DNA of 64,000 bases from assembly GCF_003337485.1 (NCBI RefSeq), contig NZ_QPJJ01000008.1, positions 122,758 to 186,757 of the forward strand. Direction: 5' to 3'. Every line of letters starts with the position of its first letter. Position 1 is the stretch's first letter. Both the position numbers and the translations under genes were made by a program. The notes beneath the pieces are model-generated. The model saw only the letters and a program-made list of their open reading frames with translations, was not told the origin of the DNA and searched no databases. Below, piece by piece: positions 52,737-62,168 of the stretch. This DNA comes from Saliterribacillus persicus (GTDB taxonomy: Bacteria > Bacillota > Bacilli > Bacillales > Amphibacillaceae).

Positions 52737-54194
52737 TTATGGTAAATAGTTTAAAGGATTTACCCCACCTTTTGAGCTCCACTTTCCACGGTGAACTTCA
52801 AAGTGTAAGTGACTTCCAAACGATCTTCCTGTATTACCCATTCCACCAATATACTGTCCTTGATTTACTTTTTGGCCTAAGCCTACTGATCTGCTATTTA
52901 AATGAGCATATACAGTAGTAATGTTTTGAGAAGGGTGGTATATGTATATAACATTACCATAGCTACTTGAATATGCTGATCTAGATACATATCCACTTCC
53001 TGCAGCTTTAACAGGTGTTCCAACTCCACTTGCGATATCTAATCCATAATGGAAACTACCACCATTAAAGCTTCTATATCCATAAGAAGAAGTTCTTCTA
53101 CCAGTTGTTGGCCAAATTAGTTTTCCGTTTCCTCCACTTGATGAAGCAGTTTCTTTTGGAGGTTCTGGTGCTGAACTAGTTTTTTCAGACGATCCGCCTG
53201 AAGAATTATTTTTTTCTTTTTCTTTAGCAAGTTGGGCTAGACGCTCTCTTTCTTTTCTTTGTTGTTCCTCAATTTGAGCTTTTTCATTCTGTGCTTCTTT
53301 TACAGCTTTTGCAACAACCTCAGCTTGATTTCTTAATGTTTCCTGTTCTTCTGCTAATGACATTGTGTGATCATGTAAATCTTCTTCTTCTTGTTCTAAA
53401 TTTGCCATTAATGTTTGACGTTCGCTTTTCTGTGCATTAAGTGTTGATTGGATGGAGTCTAGCTCCTGCTTTTGTGTTACAAGTGTAGCCTTTTTGTCTT
53501 CTAGACCTTGTTTCGTATTTTCCAAAGCAACCTTTTCATCTTCTAAATCAGCTTGATTTGCTTCTAAAGTTTTTTGACTATCTTCCAATTGAGCTTTATC
53601 AGCTTCGTGTGCTTCCATGATGTTTTTATCTTGATCCATTATTTTTGTTACAGCCGTTGCACGATTAATGAAGTCTCCAAAGTTTTGAGCTCCTAATATA
53701 ACTTCTAGATAACTAACACCGCCACCATTTTGTTGCATTGCTCGTAATCTATTTTTTAAAAGTGCTTCTCTTTTTTCGATTCTTTCCTTTAATTCAGCAA
53801 TTTCTGCCTTTAGCTTTTCAATTTCAGCTTCTAATTCTTTTATTTCATCTTCAGTTTGTTTGATCTGTTCTTCAGTTTTCGTGATTTCTCCATTTGTTGT
53901 AGAAATTTCAGCTTGCTTAGCAGCTAATTTTTCTTGTGTTTCAGAAAGCTCTGCATTTAAATTATCGATCTCACTTGTTACTTGCCCTTGTTCCGCTTTA
54001 ATTTCCTCAATCTTTTTTTCAGCTTCGTTTACTTTACTTTCGATCGAACTATTTTCTTTATTTATTTCACTTTTTTGACCTTCTAAGTTATTAATCTTTT
54101 TTTCTAATTCACTAACACTTTCTGCACTAACACCTGTAGTTATAAATAAGAATGCTAGAGTTGTAATAATGATGCTCAATAAGGATTTGTTCAT
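52737..54194 (-). CDS. EnvC/PcsB-like murein hydrolase: coiled coil plus M23 peptidase
   Basis: The 485-residue secreted protein has a signal peptide ending near TGVSAESV. A long Glu/Lys/Gln-rich coiled coil follows (about residues 28-310), then a Ser-rich linker. The C-terminal M23 metallopeptidase carries HYGLDIASGVGTPV and HLHFEVH, which hold the zinc ligands. The gene directly follows ftsX on the same strand (47 bases), the arrangement seen when a coiled-coil hydrolase is controlled by FtsEX. In B. subtilis the FtsEX target CwlO is a NlpC/P60 enzyme. Substrate bond cleavage is expected in the peptide stem. Confidence 0.88.
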   Translation of the reverse strand: MNKSLLSIIITTLAFLFITTGVSAESVSELEKKINNLEGQKSEINKENSSIESKVNEAEKKIEEIKAEQGQVTSEIDNLNAELSETQEKLAAKQAEISTTNGEITKTEEQIKQTEDEIKELEAEIEKLKAEIAELKERIEKREALLKNRLRAMQQNGGGVSYLEVILGAQNFGDFINRATAVTKIMDQDKNIMEAHEADKAQLEDSQKTLEANQADLEDEKVALENTKQGLEDKKATLVTQKQELDSIQSTLNAQKSERQTLMANLEQEEEDLHDHTMSLAEEQETLRNQAEVVAKAVKEAQNEKAQIEEQQRKERERLAQLAKEKEKNNSSGGSSEKTSSAPEPPKETASSSGGNGKLIWPTTGRRTSSYGYRSFNGGSFHYGLDIASGVGTPVKAAGSGYVSRSAYSSSYGNVIYIYHPSQNITTVYAHLNSRSVGLGQKVNQGQYIGGMGNTGRSFGSHLHFEVHRGKWSSKGGVNPLNYLP

Positions 54195-54241
54195 CCAAAA
54201 AAGCTCCTTCCCCGTGTGTGGTTAGTATATTAATATTGTTT

Positions 54242-55135
54242 TTATACTTTCAAGAATTTTCGTACGCTCATGACACTACCCCAAACACCAATACATGCTC
54301 CGATTCCAATTATCAGACCTGCTATCTGCCAAGCAAAGGGTTGGAACGGAAGTATTTGCATGAAATTAAATCGAGATAAAATTTCCATGTTTTGTGTTAA
54401 ATAGTAGTATCCTCCGACAATAACAGCGACTGGGATAAGACTTCCTAATACGCCTAACAACAAACCTTCGATAAAGAATGGCCATCTAATAAAGGCATTT
54501 GTTGCACCTACTAATTTCATAATTCCAATCTCTCTTTTTCTAGCCATAATCGTAATCTTAATAGTATTTGAAATTAAGAAAATAGCTGTGAATACAAGTG
54601 CAAATATTAAGACCAATCCTACGTTTCTAGCATACTCATTAAATTTAAATAAATTTTGCACGTAGTCTTGTCCATAATTTACTCGATCTACACCTTCATA
54701 TGCTTCAATTTCTGATGCAATGTTCATAGTGTCAAGCGGGTCAGTTGTCTTTATTATATATACGTCGTGTAAAGGATTGTCTTGTTCATACATCTCCCAA
54801 ACACTGCCTTGTTCTCCCATACTATCAATTAAATTTTCTAACTCTTCTTCTTTTGTGGCGTATGTAACCGATTCGACTTCACTAATCGATTCTATTTTTT
54901 CGCCAATCTCTTCTACCTGCGATTCTTCAGCTGTTAATTCAATTAACGCTTTTATTTGTACATCCTCTTCTAAATTATCTGCTATATGATTTAAGTTGAG
55001 CATTAAAACTAAGAATACCCCAACTAATATTAATGTTGTTGTTACTGCTCCAACTGAAGCAATCGTCATCCAACTATTTCTCCAAATATTTTTTGTACCT
55101 TCTTTAAAATGTCTGTTTAACGTTCTAAATTTCAT
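54242..55135 (-). CDS. ftsX: Cell-division ABC transporter permease FtsX
   Basis: FtsX has four membrane helices and a large extracellular loop between the first two (about residues 50-165) that relays ATP turnover of FtsE to a wall hydrolase. The pattern RHFKEGTKNIWRNSWMTIAS at the N-terminus and KREIGIMKLVGATNAFIRWP near residue 220 are typical. The ATG at 55135 has GAGGAG nine bases before it; the one two codons earlier is too close. It overlaps the ftsE end by 11 bases. Confidence 0.95.
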   Translation of the reverse strand: MKFRTLNRHFKEGTKNIWRNSWMTIASVGAVTTTLILVGVFLVLMLNLNHIADNLEEDVQIKALIELTAEESQVEEIGEKIESISEVESVTYATKEEELENLIDSMGEQGSVWEMYEQDNPLHDVYIIKTTDPLDTMNIASEIEAYEGVDRVNYGQDYVQNLFKFNEYARNVGLVLIFALVFTAIFLISNTIKITIMARKREIGIMKLVGATNAFIRWPFFIEGLLLGVLGSLIPVAVIVGGYYYLTQNMEILSRFNFMQILPFQPFAWQIAGLIIGIGACIGVWGSVMSVRKFLKV

Positions 55136-55811
55136 AACCATATTCTCCTCGGTGCTCGTCTCTTACGATGATCCCATCTTCCATGGCAATAACTCTTTTC
55201 TTGATGGTGTTTACAATTTCCTTACTATGGGTAGCCATTATTATAGTGGTTCCACTTGCATTGATTTCTTCTAAGATCCGCATGATTTCCCAAGAGGTAT
55301 CTGGATCAAGGTTACCAGTAGGCTCGTCGGCAATTAGCACACCCGGGTGATTAACGATAGCGCGGGCAATAGCTACACGCTGTTGTTCCCCACCTGATAA
55401 CTCATCCGGTATAAATCTGGCTTTATTTTTTAAGCCTACTGAATCTAATACTTCCATGACACGTTTTCGGATAGTTTTTGGTGATTCTTCAATCACTTCT
55501 AAAGCAAATGCCACATTTTCATAGACGGTCATTCTTGGTAATAGTCGAAAATCCTGATAAACTACACCAATACCTCGCCTAAGCATTGGCACATGTCGCC
55601 ACTTCATACTAGATAGGTCTTTATTATTAACGATGATCTTTCCTTTCGAAGGCTGCTCTTCACGAAATATTAATTTTGTGAAGGTGGATTTTCCAGCCCC
55701 ACTATGACCAACAATATATACAAACTCCCCTTGGTCTATCGTTACATCTAAACCATTTAATGCAACAACACCATTAGGGTATGTTTTATAAACGCCCTGC
55801 ATTTCAATCAT
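55125..55811 (-). CDS. ftsE: Cell-division ABC transporter ATPase FtsE
   Basis: The 228-residue ATPase has Walker A GHSGAGKST, the Q-loop VYQDFRLLP, signature ELSGGEQQR, Walker B VLIADEPTGNLD and the H-loop MATHSKEI. It opens with MIEMQGVYKTYPNGVVAL, typical FtsE. The ATG at 55811 is chosen because AAAGGTGA lies six bases before it. It drives FtsX and, through it, the adjacent or another wall hydrolase. Confidence 0.96.
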   Translation of the reverse strand: MIEMQGVYKTYPNGVVALNGLDVTIDQGEFVYIVGHSGAGKSTFTKLIFREEQPSKGKIIVNNKDLSSMKWRHVPMLRRGIGVVYQDFRLLPRMTVYENVAFALEVIEESPKTIRKRVMEVLDSVGLKNKARFIPDELSGGEQQRVAIARAIVNHPGVLIADEPTGNLDPDTSWEIMRILEEINASGTTIIMATHSKEIVNTIKKRVIAMEDGIIVRDEHRGEYGYEI

Positions 55812-56119
55812 ACACATTCACCTTTTTTAGTATTTTTTACATTTTATTACAGCTTTTGTTTGCTATATAAAATGTTCTTGTTTAACTCTTGTTTTATTAT
55901 AACATTAATTTAGGATTTTTTTAGACAAAATTTTATTACATTTTCATTTCAAACCTTGTAATGAAATGTTAATATGATTGAATTTAGCGAATATTGTAAA
56001 ATTAATGGAAAGTAAATCCTCAATTATATTAACGTTTCCAATGAATTCAAATAACACCTTAAGAACCAGAAAAAACGTTCACTATAGTGAACGTTTTAGT
56101 CTTGAGGCCCTTTCTTTAA
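55812..56119. other. 308-base intergenic region between yvjA and ftsE
   Basis: No gene is visible. It contains the yvjA terminator (56072-56097) and, on the minus strand, an extended -10 TGTTATAAT (ATTATA at 55896-55901 on the plus strand) that could start the ftsEX transcript about 80 bases before ftsE. The -35 is weak. The rest is AT-rich with no repeat. Confidence 0.5.
56072..56097 (-). terminator. Terminator of yvjA
   Basis: A perfect 13-base palindrome AAAACGTTCACTA / TAGTGAACGTTTT is followed by T6 on the minus strand. Confidence 0.85.
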
Positions 56120-56983
56120 TTAACGCTTAAATCCTTCCCCTAAAACCTCTGTTGCATTCATTGCTACAACAAATGCATTGGTATCAACGCTTTTAACAAT
56201 CTTAGTAAGCTTACTGAATTCATTCTGAGCGACCACACACATTAAGACAGTGCGATCTTCATTGGTGTAGCCCCCAGTTCCATTTAACACCGTCACACCG
56301 CGGTCTACATCCTTAAGAAGAACATTTCGAACATCATCTACTCGTTCTGTTATAATCATAACATTTTTAGAGGTATTTAGACCTACTTGAACGAAATCTA
56401 TGGTTCGACTCGTAATAAATAACGCGATTAAGGCGTATAAGCCTTGCTCTACAGAGAAAACAAGGGTTGCTGTTATGACAATTAGTCCATCGAAAAGTGC
56501 TAAACAAATACCTAATGGTAACGGAAAAAATTTGTGAAGAATTTGTGCCGCTAAATCAATTCCTCCTGTAGAAGCTCTTCCTTTAAATACTATTCCTATC
56601 CCAATACCAACAATCATTCCACCGAAAATTGCTCCTAGTAGAGGATCTTCTGTTGCTTGTGTCCAATTTTTTGTTAAAAAGACGAAAAATGGAAGGATAA
56701 TTGTACCCAATAAAGATTTTGCACCAAAATTTTTGCCAAGAATGATAACACCTGCAATAAATAATGGAATATTCAAAGCCCACTGAACTATCGATGGTTC
56801 AAAACCAAACAGGGATTTTGTAATCGTACTTATTCCTGCTACACCACCAGAAGCAATATCATGCGGTAGTAAAAAAACATTAAAAGCTACAGCCACAAAA
56901 AATGCACCAATGATGACAAAACTATATTCTATAAACTGCAATAATCTATGTGGAACAGGTTCTCTTTTGTATTTTGCTATCAC
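56120..56983 (-). CDS. yvjA: YitT-family membrane protein (YvjA)
   Basis: The 287-residue protein has five or six N-terminal membrane helices (IIGAFFVAVAFNVFLLPHDIA, ASGGVAGISTITKS, GRASTGGIDLAAQI) and a C-terminal cytoplasmic DUF2179 domain (VMIITERVDDVRNVLLKDVD, RGVTVLNGTGGYTNEDR). The position between prfB and ftsE matches yvjA of B. subtilis. Function is not known; DUF2179 is thought to bind a small ligand. Confidence 0.9.
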   Translation of the reverse strand: MIAKYKREPVPHRLLQFIEYSFVIIGAFFVAVAFNVFLLPHDIASGGVAGISTITKSLFGFEPSIVQWALNIPLFIAGVIILGKNFGAKSLLGTIILPFFVFLTKNWTQATEDPLLGAIFGGMIVGIGIGIVFKGRASTGGIDLAAQILHKFFPLPLGICLALFDGLIVITATLVFSVEQGLYALIALFITSRTIDFVQVGLNTSKNVMIITERVDDVRNVLLKDVDRGVTVLNGTGGYTNEDRTVLMCVVAQNEFSKLTKIVKSVDTNAFVVAMNATEVLGEGFKR

Positions 56984-57121
56984 ATTAACACCTCTATTGC
57001 TGATTTTTCAAAGTCGCCTTGATGAGTATATCATGGGCTTTATTAATTTCCAATTGGTTATTTATCAAAACACAATTTCTTTTTTCTAAAATATTGAATG
57101 CACAAATTTTCGATATGTTGC

Positions 57122-57148
57122 AAAAAAAAAAGCACCACACAGGTGCCC
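57122..57148 (-). terminator. Terminator of prfB
   Basis: GGCACC / GGTGC with a five-base loop is followed by nine or more T on the minus strand, six bases after the prfB stop. Confidence 0.85.
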
Positions 57149-57153
57149 ATCTC

Positions 57154-58255
57154 TTAATTCATTGAAAAACGTAAGTATGCATCTATAAATGGATCTAATT
57201 CACCGTCCATGACTGCTTGTGTGTTACCTGTTTCTTTGTCTGTCCGGTGATCCTTTACCATGGAGTATGGATGGAATACATAAGACCGAATCTGACTTCC
57301 CCACCCAATTTCCTTTTGTTCTCCGCGGATATCATTTAAAGCTTCTTGTTGCTTTTCAATTTCAAGTTGATACAATTTGGCTTTTAACATCTTCATCGCT
57401 TGCTCACGGTTTTTAATTTGTGATCTTTCGGATTGACATGTTACCACCGTATTAGTTGGTAAATGTGTAATACGAACTGCTGAATCAGTGGTATTTACGT
57501 GCTGCCCACCAGCTCCGCTTGAACGATACGTATCAATCTTTAAATCTTCCGTTTTTATATCAAGATCAATATCATCATCCAACTCTGGCATAATATCACA
57601 GGATGCAAACGATGTATGGCGTCTCCCAGAAGCATCAAACGGTGAGATACGCACTAATCGGTGTACACCTTTCTCTGCTTTTAAATACCCATAAGCATTA
57701 TGGCCTTTGATTAATAATGTAACACTTTTCACACCAGCCTCGTCACCAGGTAGATAATCCAACGTTTCGACTTTATATCCTTTAGATTCAGCCCACCGAG
57801 TATACATTCTAAGTAACATACTTGCCCAATCCTGTGATTCCGTACCACCAGCACCTGGATGAAGCTCTAATATTGCATTATTTTTATCATATGGCTCACT
57901 TAACAAAATAAATAACTCATAACGATTAAGCGCTTCGGTAAGTGAACTGACATCAGCTTCCAATTCTGCGCGTAAATCCGCATCATCTTCTTCTTTCACT
58001 AATTCATAGGATACTTCGACATTTTCTAATTTTTCTTCATTTTTATCAAAGGTATGGACTAACTCTTTTAACCCATTTGCTTCAGCGATTACTTTTTGAG
58101 CTTCTTCTTGACTGTCCCAAAAGCTTGGATCTGCCATCATATTCTCAAGTTCAGCTATTCTTGTACGCTTCTCTTCTAGGTCAAAGAGACCCCCTAAAGT
58201 CAGCTAATCGACTAGCCATTTTTTCAAGCTCTTGTTTAATTTCTACTAATTCCAT
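57154..58255 (-). CDS. prfB: Peptide chain release factor 2, with programmed +1 frameshift
   Basis: RF2 reads UGA and UAA. The gene starts at the ATG at 58255 (GAGGTGA six bases before it) and reads [16 protein letters not shown] to an in-frame TGA at 58181-58183 after codon 24. The sequence AGGGGG-TCT-CTT-TGA-C is the classic RF2 autoregulation site: an internal Shine-Dalgarno, a slippery CTT and a weak TGAC stop. A +1 shift gives a 366-residue protein with the normal length. Downstream are [12 protein letters not shown], the GGQ motif [10 protein letters not shown] and the anticodon-like SPF motif in RISPFDASG. It lies 53 bases after secA. Confidence 0.97.
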
Positions 58256-58308
58256 CTGCATTCACCTCAACATTAATTTCCTTCTACATGAAGGAATTAA
58301 ACCTGCCT

Positions 58309-60819
58309 TTATTTTCCGTGGCAGTGTTTATATTTCTTTCCACTTCCACACGGACAAGGGTCATTTCTACCCACATCTTGTGCTTTTATAAATGGTTTCT
58401 TAACCTTTTTCTTATTTTCATCATTACCTGAGACAGCTTGTGTGTCCTTAACGACCGCTTCACGTTTTAAATTCTCACGGATTTGCGCCTTCATTACGTA
58501 CCTGGATACTTCTTCATTGATGGTTATGATCATTTGTTCGAACATCGCATAACCTTCCATTTGGTACTCTCTTAACGGATCATTCTGTCCATACGCACGA
58601 AGATGAATACCTTGGCGAAGCTGATCCATTTGATCAATGTGATCCATCCATTTACGATCGACTGTACGTAATAAAATTACTTTTTCAAATTCACGCATTT
58701 GTTCTGGCGTTAGTTCTTCTTCTTTTTGATCATATTTCACTTTGATTTTTTCCATGATCAATTCGATTAATTCATCTTGTTCTTTACCTTTTAATTCTTC
58801 TTCTTGAATATCCTCTGGACTAAGAAGATTTGCATGTAAATACTCTACAAGACCTGAAAGGTTCCACTGCTCTTGCTCTTCTTCTGTTGTATAGCTTGGA
58901 ACAATCGTTTCGACTGTTGTTTGAATCATTTGTTCTATAATTTCTCTTACATTATTTGAATCAATTACGTCAAAACGTTGTTTATAAATGATTTCACGTT
59001 GCTGTCTTAATACATCATCATAGGAAAGAATTGTTTTTCGTGCATCAAAGTTATTACCTTCCACACGTTTTTGAGCAGATTCAACTGCTCTTGAGACCAT
59101 TTTACTTTCGATTGGTTGGTCATCATCCATTCCTAATCGTTCCATCATTGCTTTCATATTATCTGAACCAAAACGACGCATTAACTCATCTTCCATAGAA
59201 AGATAGAATTGTGTTACACCAGGATCTCCTTGACGTCCGGAACGACCTCGTAGCTGATTATCTATTCGGCGAGATTCATGACGTTCTGTACCGATTACAG
59301 TCAGCCCACCTAGTTCTTTTACGCCATCTCCTAGCTTAATGTCTGTCCCACGTCCAGCCATATTCGTAGCTATCGTTACAGCGCTTTTCTGACCAGCGTT
59401 TTCGATAATTTCTGCTTCTCGATAGTGATTTTTAGCATTTAAAACATTGTGCTTCACCCCAGCACGTGATAAAAGCTTTGATATTAATTCAGAGGTTTCG
59501 ACTGCAACTGTACCAACAAGAACAGGTTGTCCTTTTTGATAGCGTTCCTTAATAGCTTCTACCACCGCTTTAAATTTACCATCCATTGATTTATAAATAA
59601 GGTCTGCTTTATCTTCACGAACGATTTCACGATTGGTTGGGATCGCAATAACATCCATATTATAAATGTTCCGGAATTCCTCTTCTTCCGTTTTTGCCGT
59701 ACCGGTCATACCAGCTAATTTCTCGTACATACGGAAATAGTTCTGGAATGTAATCGAAGCCAGCGTCATACTTTCATTCTGGATCTGCAATCCTTCTTTT
59801 GCTTCAATAGCCTGATGTAATCCGTCGCTATAACGTCGACCTTTCATTAAACGTCCTGTAAATTGGTCAACGATTACCACTTGGTCCTCATCGATCACGT
59901 AATCTGTATCCTTAAACATTGCCACATGTGCTTTTAATGCCTGATTAATATGATGAGTTAATGTAACATTGTTTAAATCAAACAAATTCTCAATCGCAAA
60001 GAAACGCTCAGCTTTATTGATACCTTCTTCCGTCAGCTGAACTCCTTTTGATTTTTCATCATAGGTATAATCCTCTTCATTTTTAAGCGTCCGAACAAAT
60101 GCATTTGCCTGCTGATACAAATTAGCTGATTTTTCTGCTGTCCCTGAAATAATTAATGGCGTACGTGCTTCATCAATTAAAATAGAATCGACTTCATCAA
60201 TAATTGCAAAATGAAGGGGACGTTGTACCATTTGCTCTTTATATAAGACCATATTGTCTCTTAAATAATCAAAACCAAATTCATTATTTGTACCGTAAGT
60301 AATATCAGATAAGTAGGCTTCTCTTTTTTCCTCTTTCGTCATACCATTCAAATTTAAACCAACAGTTAGTCCTAAGAAATTGAATAGTTCACCCATTTCA
60401 CGGGCATCACGGTCTGCTAAATAATCATTAACCGTTATGATATGAACGCCTTTTCCTGTAATTGCATTTAAATACGCAGGCATAGTGGAAGCTAAAGTTT
60501 TACCTTCCCCAGTCTTCATCTCAGAAATGTTTCCCTCATGTAAGGAAACTGCACCTTGTAGCTGTACTTTGTATGGACGTAAGCCTAATACACGCTTCGC
60601 ACCTTCACGTACAACTGCAAAAGCTTCTACTAATATATCTTCTAGCTGTTCGCCATCCAGGTAGCGTTTTTTAAATTCTTCTGTTTTGTCCTGCAATTGT
60701 TGATCTGTTAATTTTTCCATCGTTGCTTCTAACGCTTCAATTTCATCTGCATATTTTTGCAATCGATTTAATTGGCGCTGATTCCCATCGCCAAAAACTT
60801 TTTTTAATAATTCACGCAT
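58309..60819 (-). CDS. secA: Preprotein translocase ATPase SecA
   Basis: SecA pushes preproteins through SecYEG. The 836-residue protein has Walker A region [12 protein letters not shown], the DEAD-type [32 protein letters not shown] and [10 protein letters not shown]. It ends with the zinc-binding tail [18 protein letters not shown] SigA-like promoter (TTGTCT-N18-TATTAT, 60869-60898 on the minus strand) lies just before it. Confidence 0.98.
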   Translation of the reverse strand: MRELLKKVFGDGNQRQLNRLQKYADEIEALEATMEKLTDQQLQDKTEEFKKRYLDGEQLEDILVEAFAVVREGAKRVLGLRPYKVQLQGAVSLHEGNISEMKTGEGKTLASTMPAYLNAITGKGVHIITVNDYLADRDAREMGELFNFLGLTVGLNLNGMTKEEKREAYLSDITYGTNNEFGFDYLRDNMVLYKEQMVQRPLHFAIIDEVDSILIDEARTPLIISGTAEKSANLYQQANAFVRTLKNEEDYTYDEKSKGVQLTEEGINKAERFFAIENLFDLNNVTLTHHINQALKAHVAMFKDTDYVIDEDQVVIVDQFTGRLMKGRRYSDGLHQAIEAKEGLQIQNESMTLASITFQNYFRMYEKLAGMTGTAKTEEEEFRNIYNMDVIAIPTNREIVREDKADLIYKSMDGKFKAVVEAIKERYQKGQPVLVGTVAVETSELISKLLSRAGVKHNVLNAKNHYREAEIIENAGQKSAVTIATNMAGRGTDIKLGDGVKELGGLTVIGTERHESRRIDNQLRGRSGRQGDPGVTQFYLSMEDELMRRFGSDNMKAMMERLGMDDDQPIESKMVSRAVESAQKRVEGNNFDARKTILSYDDVLRQQREIIYKQRFDVIDSNNVREIIEQMIQTTVETIVPSYTTEEEQEQWNLSGLVEYLHANLLSPEDIQEEELKGKEQDELIELIMEKIKVKYDQKEEELTPEQMREFEKVILLRTVDRKWMDHIDQMDQLRQGIHLRAYGQNDPLREYQMEGYAMFEQMIITINEEVSRYVMKAQIRENLKREAVVKDTQAVSGNDENKKKVKKPFIKAQDVGRNDPCPCGSGKKYKHCHGK

Positions 60820-60868
60820 TGGTTACGCTCCTCTATATATTCAAAATTGAACGAATAATCCACTGTTA

Positions 60869-60898
60869 ATAATAACACTTGCAGGTAAGAAAAGACAA
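60869..60898 (-). promoter_or_regulatory. Candidate SigA promoter of secA
   Basis: TTGTCT and TATTAT are separated by 18 bases on the minus strand, about 50 bases before the secA ATG. GAGGAG serves as ribosome site. Confidence 0.5.
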
Positions 60899-60975
60899 GA
60901 AACCATTTCCTCCATACCCTTTTCCATTAAAAACAAGCTAATTTTCATAATAAATAAATCATATTTTCTAAATAT

Positions 60976-61015
60976 AAAAAATAGAAGTAGTGAAGAGGAT
61001 TTCACTACCTCTATT
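60976..61015 (-). terminator. Terminator downstream of the small ORF in the hpf-secA gap
   Basis: A 15-base stem (60980-60994 with 61001-61015) with a six-base loop is followed on the minus strand by T6. As minus-strand RNA it is fully paired through one G-U wobble; as plus-strand RNA it would have an A-C mismatch. So it works in the secA direction, yet it lies before secA and not after a recognised gene. Confidence 0.65.
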
Positions 61016-61057
61016 CGGAACATATAATTGGGGGACAATAACTAAGGAATCTAACTC

Positions 61058-61132
61058 CTATGTATAAGCAGGGTTGTAAGCAATGAGAAAGCTTTTAATT
61101 AATCTCAAAAAAAGTGATAGAATTTTAAGCAT
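61058..61132 (-). CDS. Possible 24-residue hydrophobic cationic peptide
   Basis: The ORF from 61132 encodes MLKILSLFLRLIKSFLIAY followed by NPAYT: one hydrophobic helix with Lys3, Arg10 and Lys13. AAAAAAGGA lies three bases before the ATG. A good promoter (61173-61201) lies 41 bases upstream and a strong terminator 43 bases downstream, so a short transcript is expected. CCTTTTATA (61154-61162 region) can pair with the ribosome-site strand TATAAAAAAGG and hide it. This resembles small type I toxin mRNAs, but no homology is claimed and coding is not proven. Confidence 0.35.
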   Translation of the reverse strand: MLKILSLFLRLIKSFLIAYNPAYT

Positions 61133-61172
61133 AATTCCTTTTTTATACGTTCCTATAAAAGGAGATAAGTTA

Positions 61173-61201
61173 GTTATAGCATGGAAATAATTGATGTACA
61201 A
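61173..61201 (-). promoter_or_regulatory. Promoter-like element before the small ORF
   Basis: On the minus strand TTGTAC is followed after 17 bases by TATAAC, with an extended TG (ATGCTATAAC). It would start a transcript near 61166 that ends at the hairpin at 60976-61015. Confidence 0.5.
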
Positions 61202-61222
61202 ATCATCAATTATTGTTTTTTC
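61186..61222 (+). terminator. Terminator-like hairpin, plus strand, in the hpf-secA gap
   Basis: AATAATTGATG / CATCAATTATT (11 bases, seven-base loop) is followed on the plus strand by GTTTTTT. The stem has low GC. If active it ends a plus-strand RNA antisense to the small-ORF transcript; no convincing promoter for that RNA was found. Confidence 0.35.
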
Positions 61223-61316
61223 AGTGGATAGAAAGTTAAAAAAAATGAATGATTCATACATTATTTCAATTTCAACTATTATTGTTAGTGTAAAAATACA
61301 ATTTTCATATAATTAA

Positions 61317-61351
61317 AAAGATGATCCTTCAACTTGGAAGAATCACCTTTT
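61317..61351 (-). terminator. Terminator of hpf
   Basis: An imperfect stem (GATGATCCTTC with GGAAGAATCACC, pairing partly by wobble) is followed by five T on the minus strand. It lies just after the hpf stop at 61365. Confidence 0.6.
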
Positions 61352-61364
61352 TTAAATTTAAGTA

Positions 61365-61925
61365 TTAGCTTGGCTCGATTAAACCATATCTGCCATCACG
61401 ACGTCTATAGACGACGTTTGTAAACCCATTCTCAGCGTTTTCAAATACGAAGAAAGCATGTCCTAACATGTCCATTTGCAAAATAGCTTCCTCTGAATCC
61501 ATTGGTTTTAAATCAAATTGTTTAGTTCGCACAATTTCAATTTCATCGTTGTAATTTTCTTCTGCTTCGCGCTGTTCCATCGCTTCTTTTTCCAGTTCAG
61601 CAAATACGTGCTTCGGTGAACCTTGTTGACGGAATTTGCGGTTTACTTTTGTTTTATGTTTTCTAATTTGTCTTTCTAATTTATCAACTACAAGGTCAAT
61701 TGCAGCATATAAATCAATATGTTGCACCTCAGCTCGAAGTAATAGATTTGTCATTGGAATCGTTACTTCGATTTGTTGCTCATCATTGTAGACACTTATA
61801 TTTACATTTACATCAGATGTTGGGGGAGTATCAAAATATCTTTCAAGCTTCCCTATTTTCTTTTCGACATATTCCTTAATTGCATTTGTTACTTCTACAT
61901 TTTCTCCACGGATGTTGTAATTCAT
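61365..61925 (-). CDS. hpf: Ribosome hibernation promoting factor, long form
   Basis: The 186-residue long-form HPF dimerises 70S ribosomes to 100S in stationary phase. The N-terminal domain (MNYNIRGENVEVTNAIKEYV, KLERYFD, QHIDLYAAIDLVVDKLERQI) is joined by an acidic and Glu-rich linker to the C-terminal dimer domain (LKPMDSEEAILQMDMLGHAF, NVVYRRRDGRYGLIEP). AAAGGAGG lies before the ATG. A SigB-like promoter is found upstream. Confidence 0.97.
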   Translation of the reverse strand: MNYNIRGENVEVTNAIKEYVEKKIGKLERYFDTPPTSDVNVNISVYNDEQQIEVTIPMTNLLLRAEVQHIDLYAAIDLVVDKLERQIRKHKTKVNRKFRQQGSPKHVFAELEKEAMEQREAEENYNDEIEIVRTKQFDLKPMDSEEAILQMDMLGHAFFVFENAENGFTNVVYRRRDGRYGLIEPS

Positions 61926-61967
61926 AAAAAGTGTCCTCCTTTCAAACTATAAAACTATACATATATA

Positions 61968-61993
61968 ATACCACATTTAAAAGCCTAATAAAC
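61968..61993 (-). promoter_or_regulatory. Candidate SigB promoter of hpf
   Basis: GTTTAT-N14-TGGTAT matches the SigB consensus GTTTAA-N12-14-GGGTAT with one mismatch in each box. The orthologous yvyD/hpf of B. subtilis is under SigB control, which supports the call. Confidence 0.55.
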
Positions 61994-62168
61994 GAGTAAA
62001 ATGCACGATTAAAGTAAAATAAATTTACATTCCCTTAAAATCCGGTTAACTCAACGTTTACAAACAACTAAATTTTTAGAAAAATATAATTTTTTTTAAA
62101 AATAAAGAAAAAATAGCAGAAACTTATGTATAATAATAATTAGAATATATTAGGAAAGGAAGTTGCAT

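Noticed and set aside
58141..58255. Apparent frameshift or truncated start of prfB
   Set aside because: The in-frame TGA is the conserved programmed +1 frameshift site of RF2, not a sequencing fault.
60841..61038. 65-codon open frame on the minus strand upstream of secA
   Set aside because: It spans the terminator at 60976-61015 and the secA promoter and has no ribosome site.
61058..61261. 67-codon form of the small ORF in the hpf-secA gap
   Set aside because: The ATG at 61261 has no ribosome site and lies upstream of the predicted promoter. Only the 24-codon form from 61132 fits the signals.
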